A stretch of DNA of 64,000 nt from Desulforamulus profundi (GCF_002607855.1 NZ_AWQQ01000067.1:53818-117817), one strand, 5' to 3'; positions 47,226 through 57,217 are shown, counted from the first letter of the stretch. Made by a program: numbers and translations. The notes: generated by a model from the letters alone, not told the origin.

Positions 47226-48452
47226 TCTTTATGGCAAACTGCTGGTCTTACTCCTTCTCTGCACCTTTGCCAGCGGCTGCTGGGGCGCCAGGGAGACCGA
47301 CGAGGTGGCCTGGTGGTGGCGGTGGGTTTTGACAAGGGGAAAACAGAAGCGCTGGAAGTGACCGCCACCGTCGCCAACCCCAGGGCCTTTGCCATGGATG
47401 GGGGAGGCGGAAATGCCAAGCCTTTTTTAAATATCAGCGTGGAAGGCCCATCCATTTGGGAATGTTACACCATTTTAAATTCCTTTCTTTCCCGGGAGAC
47501 CACATTTTCTCATACCCAGGTCTATTTGTTTGGCGAAGAACTGGCCAGGCAGGGGATCGAGGATTATCTCAATGCCTTGATTCGCCAGCGGGAAGTGCGA
47601 AGAGACAGTGGCCTGTATGTATGCCGGGGCACCGCCAAAGAATTTATGGACAAAAATAAACCATTGCTGGAGATGTCCGTGGCCAAACAATATCAATTTA
47701 TGGACAGGATGGCCCAGGTGTCCGGCCTGTTCCATAACCGTAATATCCATGATTACTATTCTACCTATAAAAACCTGCACAGCAGCCCGACCCTGGGCCT
47801 GGTAGGTGTTTCCCGCGGCAAGCCGGAGGACGGTAAGCAGGCCGCTGAACCACTGCGGGTTCCCTATGTCGCCGGCGAAGTACCGCGGACAGGGGAAAAC
47901 AAGGCAGAATATATCGGTGCAGCGATCTTTAACAGGGATAAAATGGTGGGTGAAATAAACGGTGATGAAAATCGCACTCTCATGCTGCTGCGCGGAGATT
48001 TTACTGTTTCCAGCTTTACCATCCGTGATCCCAAGCATCCGAATAAAACGGTTGTTTTAAGACTTCGCCAGGGACAACGACCGGATATCAAGTTTAAACA
48101 GGAAGAAGGGGTGCTGAAAATCTATCATACGGTTTATTTGGAAGGAGAATTTGTCTCCATCCAGAGCGGGGAACACTACGAAGACCCTGCCAAACAAAAA
48201 ATTGTGGAAGACGCCTTTGACCGGGGGATGGAAGAATTGGCCAGGGAGCTTATCGATAAGACCAGGGAAAAGGACTGGGGAGATATTTTCAATTACGACA
48301 GGTATTACCGAAGGGAGCTCAGTTCCTGGGAACAGTGGGAAAATCTGAACTGGCAAGAAATCTATAACAATGCCGACATCATGGTGGATTTTAAGACAAA
48401 CATCCGCAGGACGGGCCTAGTAAGGAAAATGGTACCGCCATACAAGGAGTAG
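47212..48452 (+). CDS. GerC-type spore germination lipoprotein (frameshifted)
   Basis: This lipoprotein subunit is about 413 aa. The signal peptide LLVLLLLCTFASGCWGARE carries the GC-W lipobox typical of GerAC. Restoring one G near 47311 (GCC TGG GTG GTG) gives EVAWVVAVGFDKGK and joins the rest. Features such as GRNIHDYYSTYK-like text and EGEFVSIQSGEHYEDPAKQK belong to the C-terminal Ger(x)C domain. AGGGGGTG precedes the ATG. Confidence 0.88.
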
Positions 48453-48461
48453 AGGTTACTG

Positions 48462-48635
48462 ATGGACTATTTATTATCGCTGATCCCCCTCCTAATTGGC
48501 TTTTATACGCTGTCCTTCGCTGCCTGGTTGTGGAAGCAAAAGAACAGGCGGGGGGCCGCCGGAACCTTTTTGTTGACGGTTGTGACCGTGGCGGTTACCT
48601 TTTATGCCATTTTCTTCAGACAACCCTTTGAGTAA
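48462..48635 (+). CDS. Small two-helix membrane protein in germination operon
   Basis: A 57-aa ORF starts 10 nt after the GerC gene. It has two hydrophobic segments, LLSLIPLLIGFYTLSFAAWL and GTFLLTVVTVAVTFYAIFF, separated by the basic loop KQKNRRG. Small fourth subunits of similar design (GerXD-like) accompany some Ger receptors; I infer that role from position only. Confidence 0.65.
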   Translation: MDYLLSLIPLLIGFYTLSFAAWLWKQKNRRGAAGTFLLTVVTVAVTFYAIFFRQPFE

Positions 48636-48728
48636 ATTGTATATAGATTAAAAACCAAGTTAAAAAGGATATGAAAGCCTTCATGTGGAATAAATACCCT
48701 GGGATTTTTACGGGGGATGTGATTTGCC

Positions 48729-50200
48729 TTGGATATTAAAGTACAGCCCAGGCCCTTTGACGGTGAAAGGGATTTGGCCCTAGGGTTGGAAAAAATGTTT
48801 ACCGAGGAATGGGGCGGGCCAAAAAGCGCCCTGGCCCTGGCATACCTGCGGGATACCGTGATTCCGGACTTAATTTACTGCCTGAAAAAAAACTGGCATT
48901 TTCTTGATAATCCGACCTTTCGGGAGATTCTGGCGTCCAAACTGAACACCCAGTTTGCGTACCCGCCGGCCTTTGCCGAAGGGCTGGCCGGGGATGTCCT
49001 GGCCCGGGCCAAGGGTGTGCTGGGTGTCAGCCCGGTGGCCAACAACCACCCCTGGCAGCCCTGGGAGATTATTCTCCGCATGTTTACCATTGGCTACCGC
49101 TTGCCGGAGATTGTACAGAAGACCGGTTATTCGGAAGCTACCTGGATATATTTCGTAAGAAATATTTAAAACTGCAGGAGGTCGCGGAGGTCCTGGGCAA
49201 TGTGAATGAAGAGCAACTGATGGCTCACCGGGAACTGGCCGGCGCCGGGGTACATTTGGTCCGGTTTATGGCGGATTTTCGCAACCGGTTTACAGTCTTT
49301 AAAAACTACTATGAGCGCCTGCAGGCGGAGCAAATCATCATGGACGTGGAACTGGAACTGGACCCCGATTGCCTGATCCGGCTTTTTGAGGGACTGTTCC
49401 AAGTGGAAAAGCAGGTCAGCCCCGCCCGTTTTGCCGATATTTTAAAGGGAGCCAAAACCGCTTGGTTAACCGGTGAGAGTTATTTCACCAAAACCACCGG
49501 CTATGGCCTGTTGGCCGACTGGCCCAAAAAGCAGATCTCCACCCTGCTGGACCGTTTGCTGGAAAGCAATCTGATCATCCACGATGCCGGGCATGACAGC
49601 GCCCTGAGCCTTTCGGAACAGGCCGCCAGGCTCATCGTGCCGCTGGTGGTGCCGGCTCTGGCCGATGAAGTGCAGGCCATCCTGCGCAGCAAAGCCAGGG
49701 ACAAAATATCCCGCAGTACCGCCGTGTTACAAGGAAAAAACCCGGAGGTTACAGTTCATATCATCCGTGAACTGGTGCGCCGGGGAGACACCACTGTGGT
49801 GTTGTGCTTTAAAGCCCTGCAGCGGCGGGTGCCGAAAAAGGTTTTTTTACAGATTGTCTGGGCCTGCGGCCAACTGGGCGGCAAGGACGCCGTTAACCTG
49901 TTAAGTAAAACCATTTTGGACCGGGACAGTTTGGTAAGAGTTCGTACCTGCCAGGCCATGGGTCAAATGGCGGACCCATCCTTTTATTTTGCACTGATTA
50001 ATTCCCTGGATGACCCGGTGGCCATGGTGAGAGAACAGTCGGCCCTGGCGCTAGGCAAGTTAAAAATGCCCAGCGCCCTCAAGCATATGGAACGCATCAT
50101 GGAAAATCCCGCCGAAGAACCCCAGGTACTGCGGGCAGCCAGGGAAACCAGGGCCATTTTATTAAAAGAAAAGGAGTTAAGGGAAAACGAAAGTTTATAA
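48729..50200 (+). CDS. Protein with RQC-like winged helix and HEAT repeats (frameshifted)
   Basis: This protein is about 490 aa and unfamiliar as a whole. Residues about 235-285, ADILKGAKTAWLTGE and TTGYGLLADWPKKQISTLLD, then LLESNLII, resemble the RQC winged-helix of RecQ helicases, but no helicase motif is present. Residues about 330-470 form HEAT-type repeats (VRVRTCQAMGQMADPSF, VREQSALALGKLKMPSALKH). One C is missing near 49138; repair gives SEAYLDIFRKKYLKLQEV. TTG 48729 follows a G-rich site. It lies between the germination operon and trxB. Nucleic acid binding is plausible but inferred. Confidence 0.65.
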
Positions 50201-50344
50201 AAAGGTTCGAGGTCCGGGCGGGCCTTGTATTTTTGTTTTTTCACTGCAGCCTTGACGGAGTATTTTGTCAAATGAGATAATAAATTTCATAGTATACTTC
50301 TAGAGTTGATCAGTTTATTTTGATACTTGTTGGAGGTGCTTCTT

Positions 50345-51271
50345 TTGCAGGAGAAAGAACTTGTAATTATCGGCGGGGGTCCTGCCGGGTACGCCGCCGG
50401 ATTATATGCGGCCAGGGCGGACATCAATGCTGTCCTCTTTGAGAGAGGAATGCCCGGCGGGCAGGCGGCATCCACCGAATGGATTGAAAACTACCCCGGT
50501 TTTCCCGGCGGTATTGGCGGTCTCGACCTGGCGTTAAAAATGGATGAACAGGCCCGTTCCTTTGGTCTGGAAATTGTGAATGCGGACGTGGAGAAGCTGG
50601 AACGCCAAGGGGACGTGTTTGTTGTCCATACCGGCCAGGAACCCATCAAGACCAAAGCGGTCATTCTGGCCACCGGTGCCAAGCCGCAGTTTTTAGGTGT
50701 AGAGGGAGAAAGCAAGTTCCATGGCCGTGGTGTTTCCTACTGCGCCACCTGTGACGGTGCCTTTTTCCGAGATAAAACCGTAGCGGTGGTGGGGGGCGGC
50801 GATGCTGCCGTGGAGGAAGCTTTGTTTTTAACCAAGTTTGCCGGCAAGGTTTATATTATCCACCGGCGCAGTGAATTAAGGGCCACCAAGCTGATTCAAA
50901 AACGGGCCATGGCCAACCCCAAGATTGACTTTCTGTGGTACTCGGTGGTGGACCGGGTGCTGGGTGAAGATAAAGTAGATGCCGTTCGGATTAAGGATGT
51001 CCGCACCGGGGAAATGAAGGATGTGCCGGTGGACGGCGTGTTTGTTTATGTGGGTACCAGGGCCAATTCAGATTTGGTGAAGGATCTGGTGGAGAGCGAT
51101 GCCCGGGGCTACATTATAGCCAATGAAAAAATGGAAACCGGTATTCCCGGCCTGTATGTGGCCGGCGACATCCGGCAAAAACCCCTGCGCCAGGTGGTAA
51201 CCGCCGTGGCTGACGGCGCGGTGGCGGCCATGGAAGTGGAGAAATATCTGGCCTCGGTACATGGTACTTAA
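50345..51271 (+). CDS. trxB: Thioredoxin reductase
   Basis: This 308-aa flavoprotein reduces thioredoxin with NADPH or another donor. It has GGGPAGYAAGLYAARADI (FAD), ATGAKPQFLGVEGE, the redox-active CATC in RGVSYCATCDGAFF, the second nucleotide fold VAVVGGGDAAVEEA and GLYVAGDIRQKPLRQVVTA. TTG 50345 follows GGAGGTG. It is a monocistron. Confidence 0.94.
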   Translation: MQEKELVIIGGGPAGYAAGLYAARADINAVLFERGMPGGQAASTEWIENYPGFPGGIGGLDLALKMDEQARSFGLEIVNADVEKLERQGDVFVVHTGQEPIKTKAVILATGAKPQFLGVEGESKFHGRGVSYCATCDGAFFRDKTVAVVGGGDAAVEEALFLTKFAGKVYIIHRRSELRATKLIQKRAMANPKIDFLWYSVVDRVLGEDKVDAVRIKDVRTGEMKDVPVDGVFVYVGTRANSDLVKDLVESDARGYIIANEKMETGIPGLYVAGDIRQKPLRQVVTAVADGAVAAMEVEKYLASVHGT

Positions 51272-51320
51272 GTTATTAAGTTATTTTGTATGGGTAGAAA
51301 AACAAATTTCGCCCTAATAG

Positions 51321-51329
51321 TTATCCACA
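51321..51329 (+). other. Single consensus DnaA box
   Basis: TTATCCACA matches the DnaA box consensus perfectly. No second box or AT-rich unwinding cluster is seen nearby, so it may be a titration site or chance. Confidence 0.4.
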
Positions 51330-51360
51330 GCTTACAAAAGCAATTTTCTAAACAAAAAAA

Positions 51361-51384
51361 AGCTGTATCTGGGTCAGATACAGC
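51361..51384 (-). terminator. Hairpin with T-run on the minus strand
   Basis: GCTGTATCTG pairs with CAGATACAGC; eight A residues before it on the plus strand make a U-run for minus-strand transcripts. No minus-strand gene is visible nearby, so it may be a remnant. Confidence 0.55.
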
Positions 51385-51491
51385 GAGAAAGGGAGAGGAG
51401 ATTAGGTTGAGATTTCAACCTACTTTCGGTAGTATCCCCAAATTAGCGAAAAATATATGGATCTGACGGGATAAATAACAGGTTTTTTGCA

Positions 51492-51530
51492 GAAAAGGTT
51501 GTTGACCATCGTGAGTCAACAACCTTTTTT
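51492..51530 (+). terminator. Terminator
   Basis: AAAAGGTTGTTGAC pairs with GTCAACAACCTTTT across an 8-nt loop and ends in TTTTTT. It is the only strong plus-strand terminator after trxB. Confidence 0.88.
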
Positions 51531-51629
51531 GTTTCGATGAATACGGTAGGACACTGCGATCCCTGTCAAAACATGTCACGGCAATCCTGGGAGACGGTAG
51601 GTTCAGGCTGCTGGTGGAAACAGCAGGCG

Positions 51630-52127
51630 GTACGGGAAAGAAAACAGCTGGCTGAGACGCTGCTGGAATTGGAGAAGTTAATACACTGGCCGAGAAGGAA
51701 CAGGAGCAGGCCGAACTGGCGGCACAACGGCAGCAAGTAAAGGATAAACTGAAACATTTAAGAGGTAGTTTATATGAACAACGGCTGCGGGCCTGCCAGG
51801 AGTCCCCTGATTATCGACCAGCCCGAGGACCATTTGGATAACTCCTATATCTTTCATACCGTGGTGCCGTCCCTGAAAAAAGTGAAAACCGGACGTCAAA
51901 TGATTTTCGCCACCCACAATCCAAACATCCCGGTCAACGGCGAAGCGGAAAACAACCTGGTCCTGACGGCGGACGGCTGCCGCGGCAGGGTGGCCCTGCA
52001 GGGCGACTTGAACAACCGGCAGGTAAAAGATGCCTTGAACTGGCTGCGGCAGTGGCAGTGGCCCGGTACAGAAGCACCCGGCGCCAGCATTACATTAAAA
52101 GCAAGCGTTCCCGGGGTTACCGGCTAA
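51630..52127 (+). pseudogene. Remnant of a coiled-coil AAA/SMC-like ATPase
   Basis: Three fragments in different frames read as a coiled coil (VRERKQLAETLLELEKLI; then EKEQEQAELAAQRQQVKDKL and KHLRGSLYEQRL) and a Walker B/D-loop C-terminus (SPLIIDQPEDHLDN, QMIFATHNPNIPVNGEAE). They resemble the C-terminal part of large SMC-like or PHP-linked ATPases. Walker A, and the signature segment that should precede Walker B, are missing, and no start site is seen. Several changes, including an internal deletion, make this a dead gene rather than one with a single miscall. Confidence 0.65.
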
Positions 52128-52259
52128 ACCTTGATCATGTGCAAATACGAGCATAACCCTCTTAGAGTGGAAACGGTCTAAATTCCCGTGTCAGTCATAC
52201 ATGGTTTCAGGATTTTGCAATTGAATATCATAAAACTTTATCACTGCAGCGATGCTGTG

Positions 52260-52306
52260 AACAGCAAACCGGGGATGGTTTTAAAAACCATCCCCGGTTT
52301 GCTGTT
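52260..52306 (-). terminator. 23-bp perfect hairpin at the DUF1657 stop
   Basis: AACAGCAAACCGGGGATGG and its complement form a 23-bp stem with a one-base difference in the A/T centre. It overlaps the stop codon of the minus-strand gene. The T-run is internal only, so it may stabilise mRNA or terminate in both directions. Confidence 0.7.
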
Positions 52307-52529
52307 ACTGCTGTTGTTGGGGCTGTGCTACTTTGTACTGGGGTTCCTCTTGTTCAATGTAATTAACACGGTCCCGTAAGGTTTGGCAGATTGTCTCCAC
52401 CTGGCCGGTTAAATCATTAAACATTTGTTTGGCGGTTTGGTCCTGGGTGTCCAGGGCAAAGGTCTTTAAATTTGCAGCAGCTCCTTCAAGACTGGCCAGG
52501 GTTTGGTGCATTTTCGAACCAACAGTCAT
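52305..52529 (-). CDS. DUF1657 family small protein
   Basis: This 74-aa protein contains MTVGSKMHQTLASLEGAAAN, then LKTFALDTQDQTAKQMF, matching DUF1657, a family of small helical proteins common in endospore formers and often near SpoVA or YetF genes. It ends in a Gln-rich tail. GGAGGTAG lies upstream of the start on the minus strand. Function is unknown. Confidence 0.85.
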   Translation of the reverse strand: MTVGSKMHQTLASLEGAAANLKTFALDTQDQTAKQMFNDLTGQVETICQTLRDRVNYIEQEEPQYKVAQPQQQQ

Positions 52530-53082
52530 TATTTACTACCTCCATTTATTTAATTTAAATGTCATAACTATAATGACCAAAATAAACTTTGTTAAACGAA
52601 GTATTTTTTTCAATGTTTACAACAGAACAGATTGGGCTCACCCTGTGTTACCCCCAGAACCCATGTACACCGGTATGGGACCAGAACCAGTTTTGACGTG
52701 GGTCACACGCACGGACTTTCAGGCGTCACCATCCCACCATTAACCCTGGCCCTGATCATGTACACACGCTGGAGGGAGTAACTACCTTTATAACCAATCG
52801 GTTTTAAAAAAGTAAACAGCGCTTATCTCCCCTGGTTGAGGCGGGGGATTTGCTCTTTTAGGGCAATGGCCATAGCCAAAACATTAAAATGGGGAACATT
52901 TGAACAGTCTCCCTGGGATTAACTGATGGATATTGTTTTATTTTTTCTCTCAAGCAGGTTGCATCATTTTGCAGTAAATTTATTATTAACCAATACTATA
53001 TGCGGCGTGCACTTATAGAGCGAGGTGATGGGCCATAATCTGGTTGATTTGTTATTAAATAATGTAGGAGAGGAGCGATTTT
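52530..53082. other. Long intergenic region without a supported gene
   Basis: Between DUF1657 and the TauE-like gene I see no convincing ORF; a plus-strand frame over 52429-52743 has no recognisable content. A terminator-like hairpin CTCCCC/GGGGGA at 52827-52858 is followed by TTTGCTCTTTT. The rest is A/T-rich. Confidence 0.5.
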
Positions 53083-54054
53083 ATGCATTTTCCTGTATCC
53101 GGTGTAGATGTTCTGCCCTTTATACCACCACTGGTGGCGTTTTTGGTTTCCTCCATAACGGCGTCCGCCGGTGTTTCCGGGGCCTTTTTGCTTTTGCCCT
53201 TTCAGGTGAGCGTCTTGCACTACACCAGCCCCTCTGTGAGTCCCACCAACCTGATTTACAACATTATCGCTATTCCCGGAGGATTATACCGCTATATTAA
53301 AGAAGGCCGCATGGCCTGGCCGTTGACCTGGGCGGTGGTGATCGGCACGCTGCCCGGTGTATTCTTCGGTGCCTGGATCAGAATTACGTATTTGCCCGAT
53401 CCGAAATCCTTTAAGCTGTTTGTAGGTGTTGTTCTGCTGTACCTTGGTTACCGCCTCCTTTCCGAGGTGGCAGGCTGGAATAAAAAGATGAAAGAACAAA
53501 ACAAAATCATGCAGAAGAAGTTTTCCGAGCAAGTGGCCAAACTGAAAGAAGAAAACTACAACCGCATGGCCGCTGGGCTGCCGCCGGAAGCGGTGGTAAA
53601 GAACAAGTCCGTATCCCTTAAGAAGATTGAGTACGAATTCTGGGGAGATACCTATTCCTTCAGCACCATGGCAATCATTACGCTGGCCCTGGCTGTAGGA
53701 CTCATTGGCGGTATTTACGGCATCGGCGGCGGGGCCATTATCTCACCCTTCTGCGTGGCTGTTTTAGGACTGCCGATCTACACCGTCGCCGGGGCTGCCC
53801 TGGCCGAAACCTTTATTACTTCCATTGCCGGTGTGATCTACTACCACATCCTGGCCACCACTGCCATCGCCAGTAATGCCGCTGTGGCTCCGGACTGGAT
53901 GCTGGGTGCGCTGTTCGGTGTCGGGGGTCTGCTGGGGACCTATGTGGGCGCTCGTATTCAAAAATTCCTGCCTGACAGGATCATTAAAGGCATTCTTTGC
54001 GTGCTAATTCTGTTCCTGGCCTTTAATTACATCATCCAGTTTTTCATCAAATAA
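53083..54054 (+). CDS. TauE/SafE family anion exporter
   Basis: This 323-aa membrane protein has two repeated hydrophobic halves: VAFLVSSITASAGVSGAFLL and LALAVGLIGGIYGIGGGAII (the TauE/SafE glycine-rich motif), with a charged cytoplasmic loop of about 60 residues between (KKMKEQNKIMQKKF...). The family exports sulfite, sulfoacetate or related anions. AGAGGAG precedes ATG 53083. It is monocistronic. Confidence 0.9.
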   Translation: MHFPVSGVDVLPFIPPLVAFLVSSITASAGVSGAFLLLPFQVSVLHYTSPSVSPTNLIYNIIAIPGGLYRYIKEGRMAWPLTWAVVIGTLPGVFFGAWIRITYLPDPKSFKLFVGVVLLYLGYRLLSEVAGWNKKMKEQNKIMQKKFSEQVAKLKEENYNRMAAGLPPEAVVKNKSVSLKKIEYEFWGDTYSFSTMAIITLALAVGLIGGIYGIGGGAIISPFCVAVLGLPIYTVAGAALAETFITSIAGVIYYHILATTAIASNAAVAPDWMLGALFGVGGLLGTYVGARIQKFLPDRIIKGILCVLILFLAFNYIIQFFIK

Positions 54055-54115
54055 AGCCGGTTAACCACGGAATACCGACTTCGGTTGTGTTGCCGCACAG
54101 GAGGGATTTAGTTTC

Positions 54116-54145
54116 TTGACGAACTCCCGTAAACTGAGGTAGTAT
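54116..54145 (+). promoter_or_regulatory. Candidate sigma-A promoter for padR
   Basis: TTGACG (54116-54121), an 18-nt spacer and TAGTAT (54140-54145) lie about 80 nt before the PadR start. Confidence 0.45.
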
Positions 54146-54226
54146 GTCTAAAAACCTGAGTGTATTTGGTTATAACCACTGGATGAAGCAGCTTACAAGA
54201 GAAACAAAGATTCGAGGTGAATTTGG

Positions 54227-54604
54227 GTGAAGGAAGATCATCAGAACCCTGCCTATGCCTACATTAACGGCCGGCTTGATAAAATGCTGGTGCCGACCCT
54301 GTTATTCTTTCTTTCCCAAAGACCTTCCCATGGGTACGAATTAATCCAAAAGATTAATGAATCAGGCTTCTCCGAGGTGGAGGCTGACCCGGCCACCATC
54401 TACCGCAACCTGCGCCGGATGGAGGAGGACGGTTTGGTCATCTCCAAATGGGAGACCGAGCAGGCGGGACCCGCCAGGCGGGCCTATGCCCTAACACCGG
54501 AGGGGGAAAAAGCGCTGGCCTACTGTGTGGAATTACTCACCGATAAGGTGAATAAGCTGAAGGCCTTTTTAGAGGAATGCAACCGGGGGTGGAAGTGGGA
54601 GTGA
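54227..54604 (+). CDS. PadR family transcriptional regulator
   Basis: This 125-aa winged-helix regulator contains LLFFLSQRPSHGYELIQKI, ATIYRNLRRMEEDGLV and RRAYALTPEGEKAL, the PadR hallmark, followed by a dimerisation helix. GTG 54227 follows GAGGTG. Its stop overlaps the next start (GTGA), so it is co-translated with the tungstate-binding-like protein, which may supply or be its signal. Confidence 0.92.
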   Translation: MKEDHQNPAYAYINGRLDKMLVPTLLFFLSQRPSHGYELIQKINESGFSEVEADPATIYRNLRRMEEDGLVISKWETEQAGPARRAYALTPEGEKALAYCVELLTDKVNKLKAFLEECNRGWKWE

Positions 54605-55422
54605 AGGTGAACCAGACGCTCAAGATATTGCATGCCGGCGCCCTGCGCATGCCGGTGGTCGAGTGTGCCAAGCTCTTGAAGGAGACCCACCCTGAGTGGG
54701 AAATCACTTTAGAGTCCTTCGGCTCCCGGGCCTGTGCCAGGCAGATCCGGGGAGGTAAGGTCGTAGATATACTGGCCCTGGCAGACCCCATGCTCTTTGA
54801 TGAACTGCTGGTACCCGAATATGTGGACAAGTATTACATCTTTGCCAACGACCAAATCGTGCTGGCCTATAACGAATTTTCCAGGGGAGGTGGAGAAATC
54901 ACCGCAGAGAACTGGTATAACATTTTATTTCAGGAGGGTGTCACTTTTGGCCGGTCTGACCACAACCTGGACCCCTGCGGCTACCGGACCCTTATGGTGT
55001 GGCAGCTGGCGGAGAAGTATTACCGGCAGGAGGGTCTTTTCAAGAGGTTAGATAAGAAATGTTCCAAAGAGTTCATTTACCCCAAGTCCTACGACCTGGC
55101 CTCGGAAGTTCTGGTGGGGAAATTGGACTATGCCTTTTCGTACCTGTGCGTTGCCAACCAGTTCGGCCTGCGGCACCTGTACCTGCCGGAGAAAATAAAT
55201 CTCTCCAACCCGGCCCACGCCAGGGAGTACCGTCAGGCTTCCGTCAGCCTGCAGGGGAAAAATTCCGGCGAGATGGTTTGCGTTACCGGAGCACCCATTG
55301 AATTTGCCATTGCCATTCCCAAAAACGCAGAGAACCCGGATATGGCCGGTACCTTTTTGGACTTAATTCTTGGCAAAAAGGGCCAGCAGTTACTGGAAGA
55401 CTGCGGCCTGATCCCTTATTAA
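54601..55422 (+). CDS. WtpA/ModA-like oxyanion-binding protein without signal peptide
   Basis: This 273-aa solute-binding protein resembles the tungstate/molybdate binders: LKILHAGALRMPVVECAKLL, SFGSRACARQI, DILALADPMLFDELL and GRSDHNLDPCGYRTLMVW contain the expected oxyanion site and domain hinges. Unusually, the protein begins almost directly at the mature domain; there is no signal peptide or lipobox and no room for one, since GTG 54601 overlaps padR. No permease or ATPase follows. A cytoplasmic sensor or storage role is inferred. Confidence 0.85.
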   Translation: MKVNQTLKILHAGALRMPVVECAKLLKETHPEWEITLESFGSRACARQIRGGKVVDILALADPMLFDELLVPEYVDKYYIFANDQIVLAYNEFSRGGGEITAENWYNILFQEGVTFGRSDHNLDPCGYRTLMVWQLAEKYYRQEGLFKRLDKKCSKEFIYPKSYDLASEVLVGKLDYAFSYLCVANQFGLRHLYLPEKINLSNPAHAREYRQASVSLQGKNSGEMVCVTGAPIEFAIAIPKNAENPDMAGTFLDLILGKKGQQLLEDCGLIPY

Positions 55423-55453
55423 AGGCTTTTAACTGAATTACCACAGCAAACGG

Positions 55454-55476
55454 CCCGCCTTATCAGGCGGGTTTTT
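55454..55476 (+). terminator. Terminator after the WtpA-like gene
   Basis: CCCGCCT pairs with AGGCGGG across TATC and is followed by TTTTT. The region 55480-55790 behind it is A/T-rich and shows no gene. Confidence 0.9.
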
Positions 55477-55796
55477 AATTGTTTTACAGGCAGTTCAGCA
55501 AACTTCTTTAAAAAGCATTGCTGTTATTAATGTTATATGTTATATGTTTTTTATAAAATAAGTGCATTGTGCAAATAATATTTCTTGAAATGTCCAACAA
55601 TATATTCAGCAATGGAAAACGTATTTTCATTCTCTTGATGGTCATAACCCTGGTCCTATTTTTAGATATGGTTTTATAAAGCATAATGGATTCTACTGCA
55701 ATAACCCCCGAAATTTCTGGAAACCCCACCCCCAAAAGTAGGAACTAAAGGCATGAATATCGAATTACATTAAAGAGATAAGAAGAAATCAGACGA

Positions 55797-56479
55797 TTGA
55801 AAGATATAATTCAATATCCTCCCGAGATACTTTCAGAAGACTTGAAGCATGTGCTTGAATCGACCTATAAAACAGATGTTCTTTACCGTTCTAAGGGTAG
55901 TGAAGCTTTAAACCGCCTGCAGGAATTGCTCCGTTTGTGTGCACAGTTGCTGAATATCACCAAGTCTTATCCAGACATTCATAAGAGCAACGCAGTCTGT
56001 CTCGTTCAGCGGTTTTTAGAAGAACAGGCTACCTGCGACAGCGAAGGGAAATGGACAGCCAAAGAAAACAAAGACATTACGGCTGATTCACTGCAATCAG
56101 CCTATGATCCGGACGCAACCTACCGCAAAAAGCCGGCAAAGGGAATACCGGATATGTGGTTAATCTCACAGAAACCTGTGCCGATGAGAACCCCGTCCAG
56201 ATCATTACTGATTATGCTGTGGATAAAAACACTGTCGATGATACACAGATGCTCAAAAACCGCCTCCCGGTTATCCAGGAGAAAATGAAAATCACCGATC
56301 TATATGTTGATGGCGGCTATTACAGCGAAGAAGTAGAGTTAAAAGCACAAGATAGCGGAACCACTGTGTACTATACGGACATGACCGGAAAGAAGCCTGC
56401 TTCTAACAAAATTCCGCTGACATCATTCACGATAAAAGATAACAAAATTATCGTTTCTTGTCCCGACTGTATCATCTAA
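55797..56479 (+). pseudogene. IS1182-type transposase fragment
   Basis: The fragment contains KDITADSLQSAYDPDATYRK, VNLTETCADENPVQIITDYA, VDKNTVDDTQMLKNRLPVIQ and YVDGGYYSEE, central DDE-domain text of IS1182-family transposases. Both the N-terminal domain and the part after KIIVSCPDC are missing, and the frame shifts near 56135. No terminal inverted repeats were found. It is a decayed insertion sequence. Confidence 0.8.
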
Positions 56480-56525
56480 GATTGTTGAATTCAACATCCG
56501 GCACCATCTTATAGGAGTTGATACC

Positions 56526-57215
56526 ATGCGTCTTACGTTCTTGGGTCATGCCGCTTTTTTACTGGAGGCGGAGGGGGTGACCATCGCCATTGACCCCTTT
56601 ATTACCGGCAACCCGGCGGCTCCTGCCGGTGTGAACATCAAGGCCGATTACATTCTGGTCAGCCACGGGCACGGGGATCACGCCGGGGATGCCCTGGCGC
56701 TGGCGAAACAATCCGGCGGCACTGTTGTTTCGGTCTATGAACTGGCCAATTACTGCGCACGCCAGGGGGCTAAGGTCCATCCCATGCATATCGGAGGAGC
56801 CCATAATTTCGGGACCTTTAAAGTGAAACTGACCCAGGCTCTGCACGGCAGTTCCGCTGGCGGGGCTGACGGTCCCGCCGAATACCTGGGGAACCCCTGC
56901 GGGTTTCTCATTACCGTTGGCGATAAAACCGTCTACCATGCGGGAGATACCGGTTTGTTCGGCGATATGGCATTGCTGGGTCGTTTAAACACCATCAATG
57001 TGGTCCTGCTGCCCATCGGGGACAACTTTACCATGGGACCGGCGGATGCCCTGGAGGCCGTAAAAATGTTGAATCCCCAGCAGGTGGTTCCCATGCACTA
57101 CAACACCTGGCCCCTCATTGCCCAGGACCCCGGGGCCTTTAAGAAAGCCGTTGAAGAGCAAACCCTCGCCAGGGTAACCATCCTGCAGCCGGGGGAAACT
57201 TTGACCATAGAGTAA
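56526..57215 (+). CDS. UPF0173 metal-dependent hydrolase
   Basis: This 229-aa metallo-beta-lactamase-fold protein has LTFLGHAAFLLE, the metal motif SHGHGDHAGDA, VYHAGDTGLF and VPMHYNTWP, typical of the UPF0173/YtkL family. It lacks a signal peptide. AGGAG precedes ATG 56526. Substrate is unknown. Confidence 0.93.
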   Translation: MRLTFLGHAAFLLEAEGVTIAIDPFITGNPAAPAGVNIKADYILVSHGHGDHAGDALALAKQSGGTVVSVYELANYCARQGAKVHPMHIGGAHNFGTFKVKLTQALHGSSAGGADGPAEYLGNPCGFLITVGDKTVYHAGDTGLFGDMALLGRLNTINVVLLPIGDNFTMGPADALEAVKMLNPQQVVPMHYNTWPLIAQDPGAFKKAVEEQTLARVTILQPGETLTIE

Positions 57216-57217
57216 AA

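Noticed and set aside
51300..51530. Replication origin near trxB
   Set aside because: Only one DnaA box is present, with no dnaA/dnaN neighbours.
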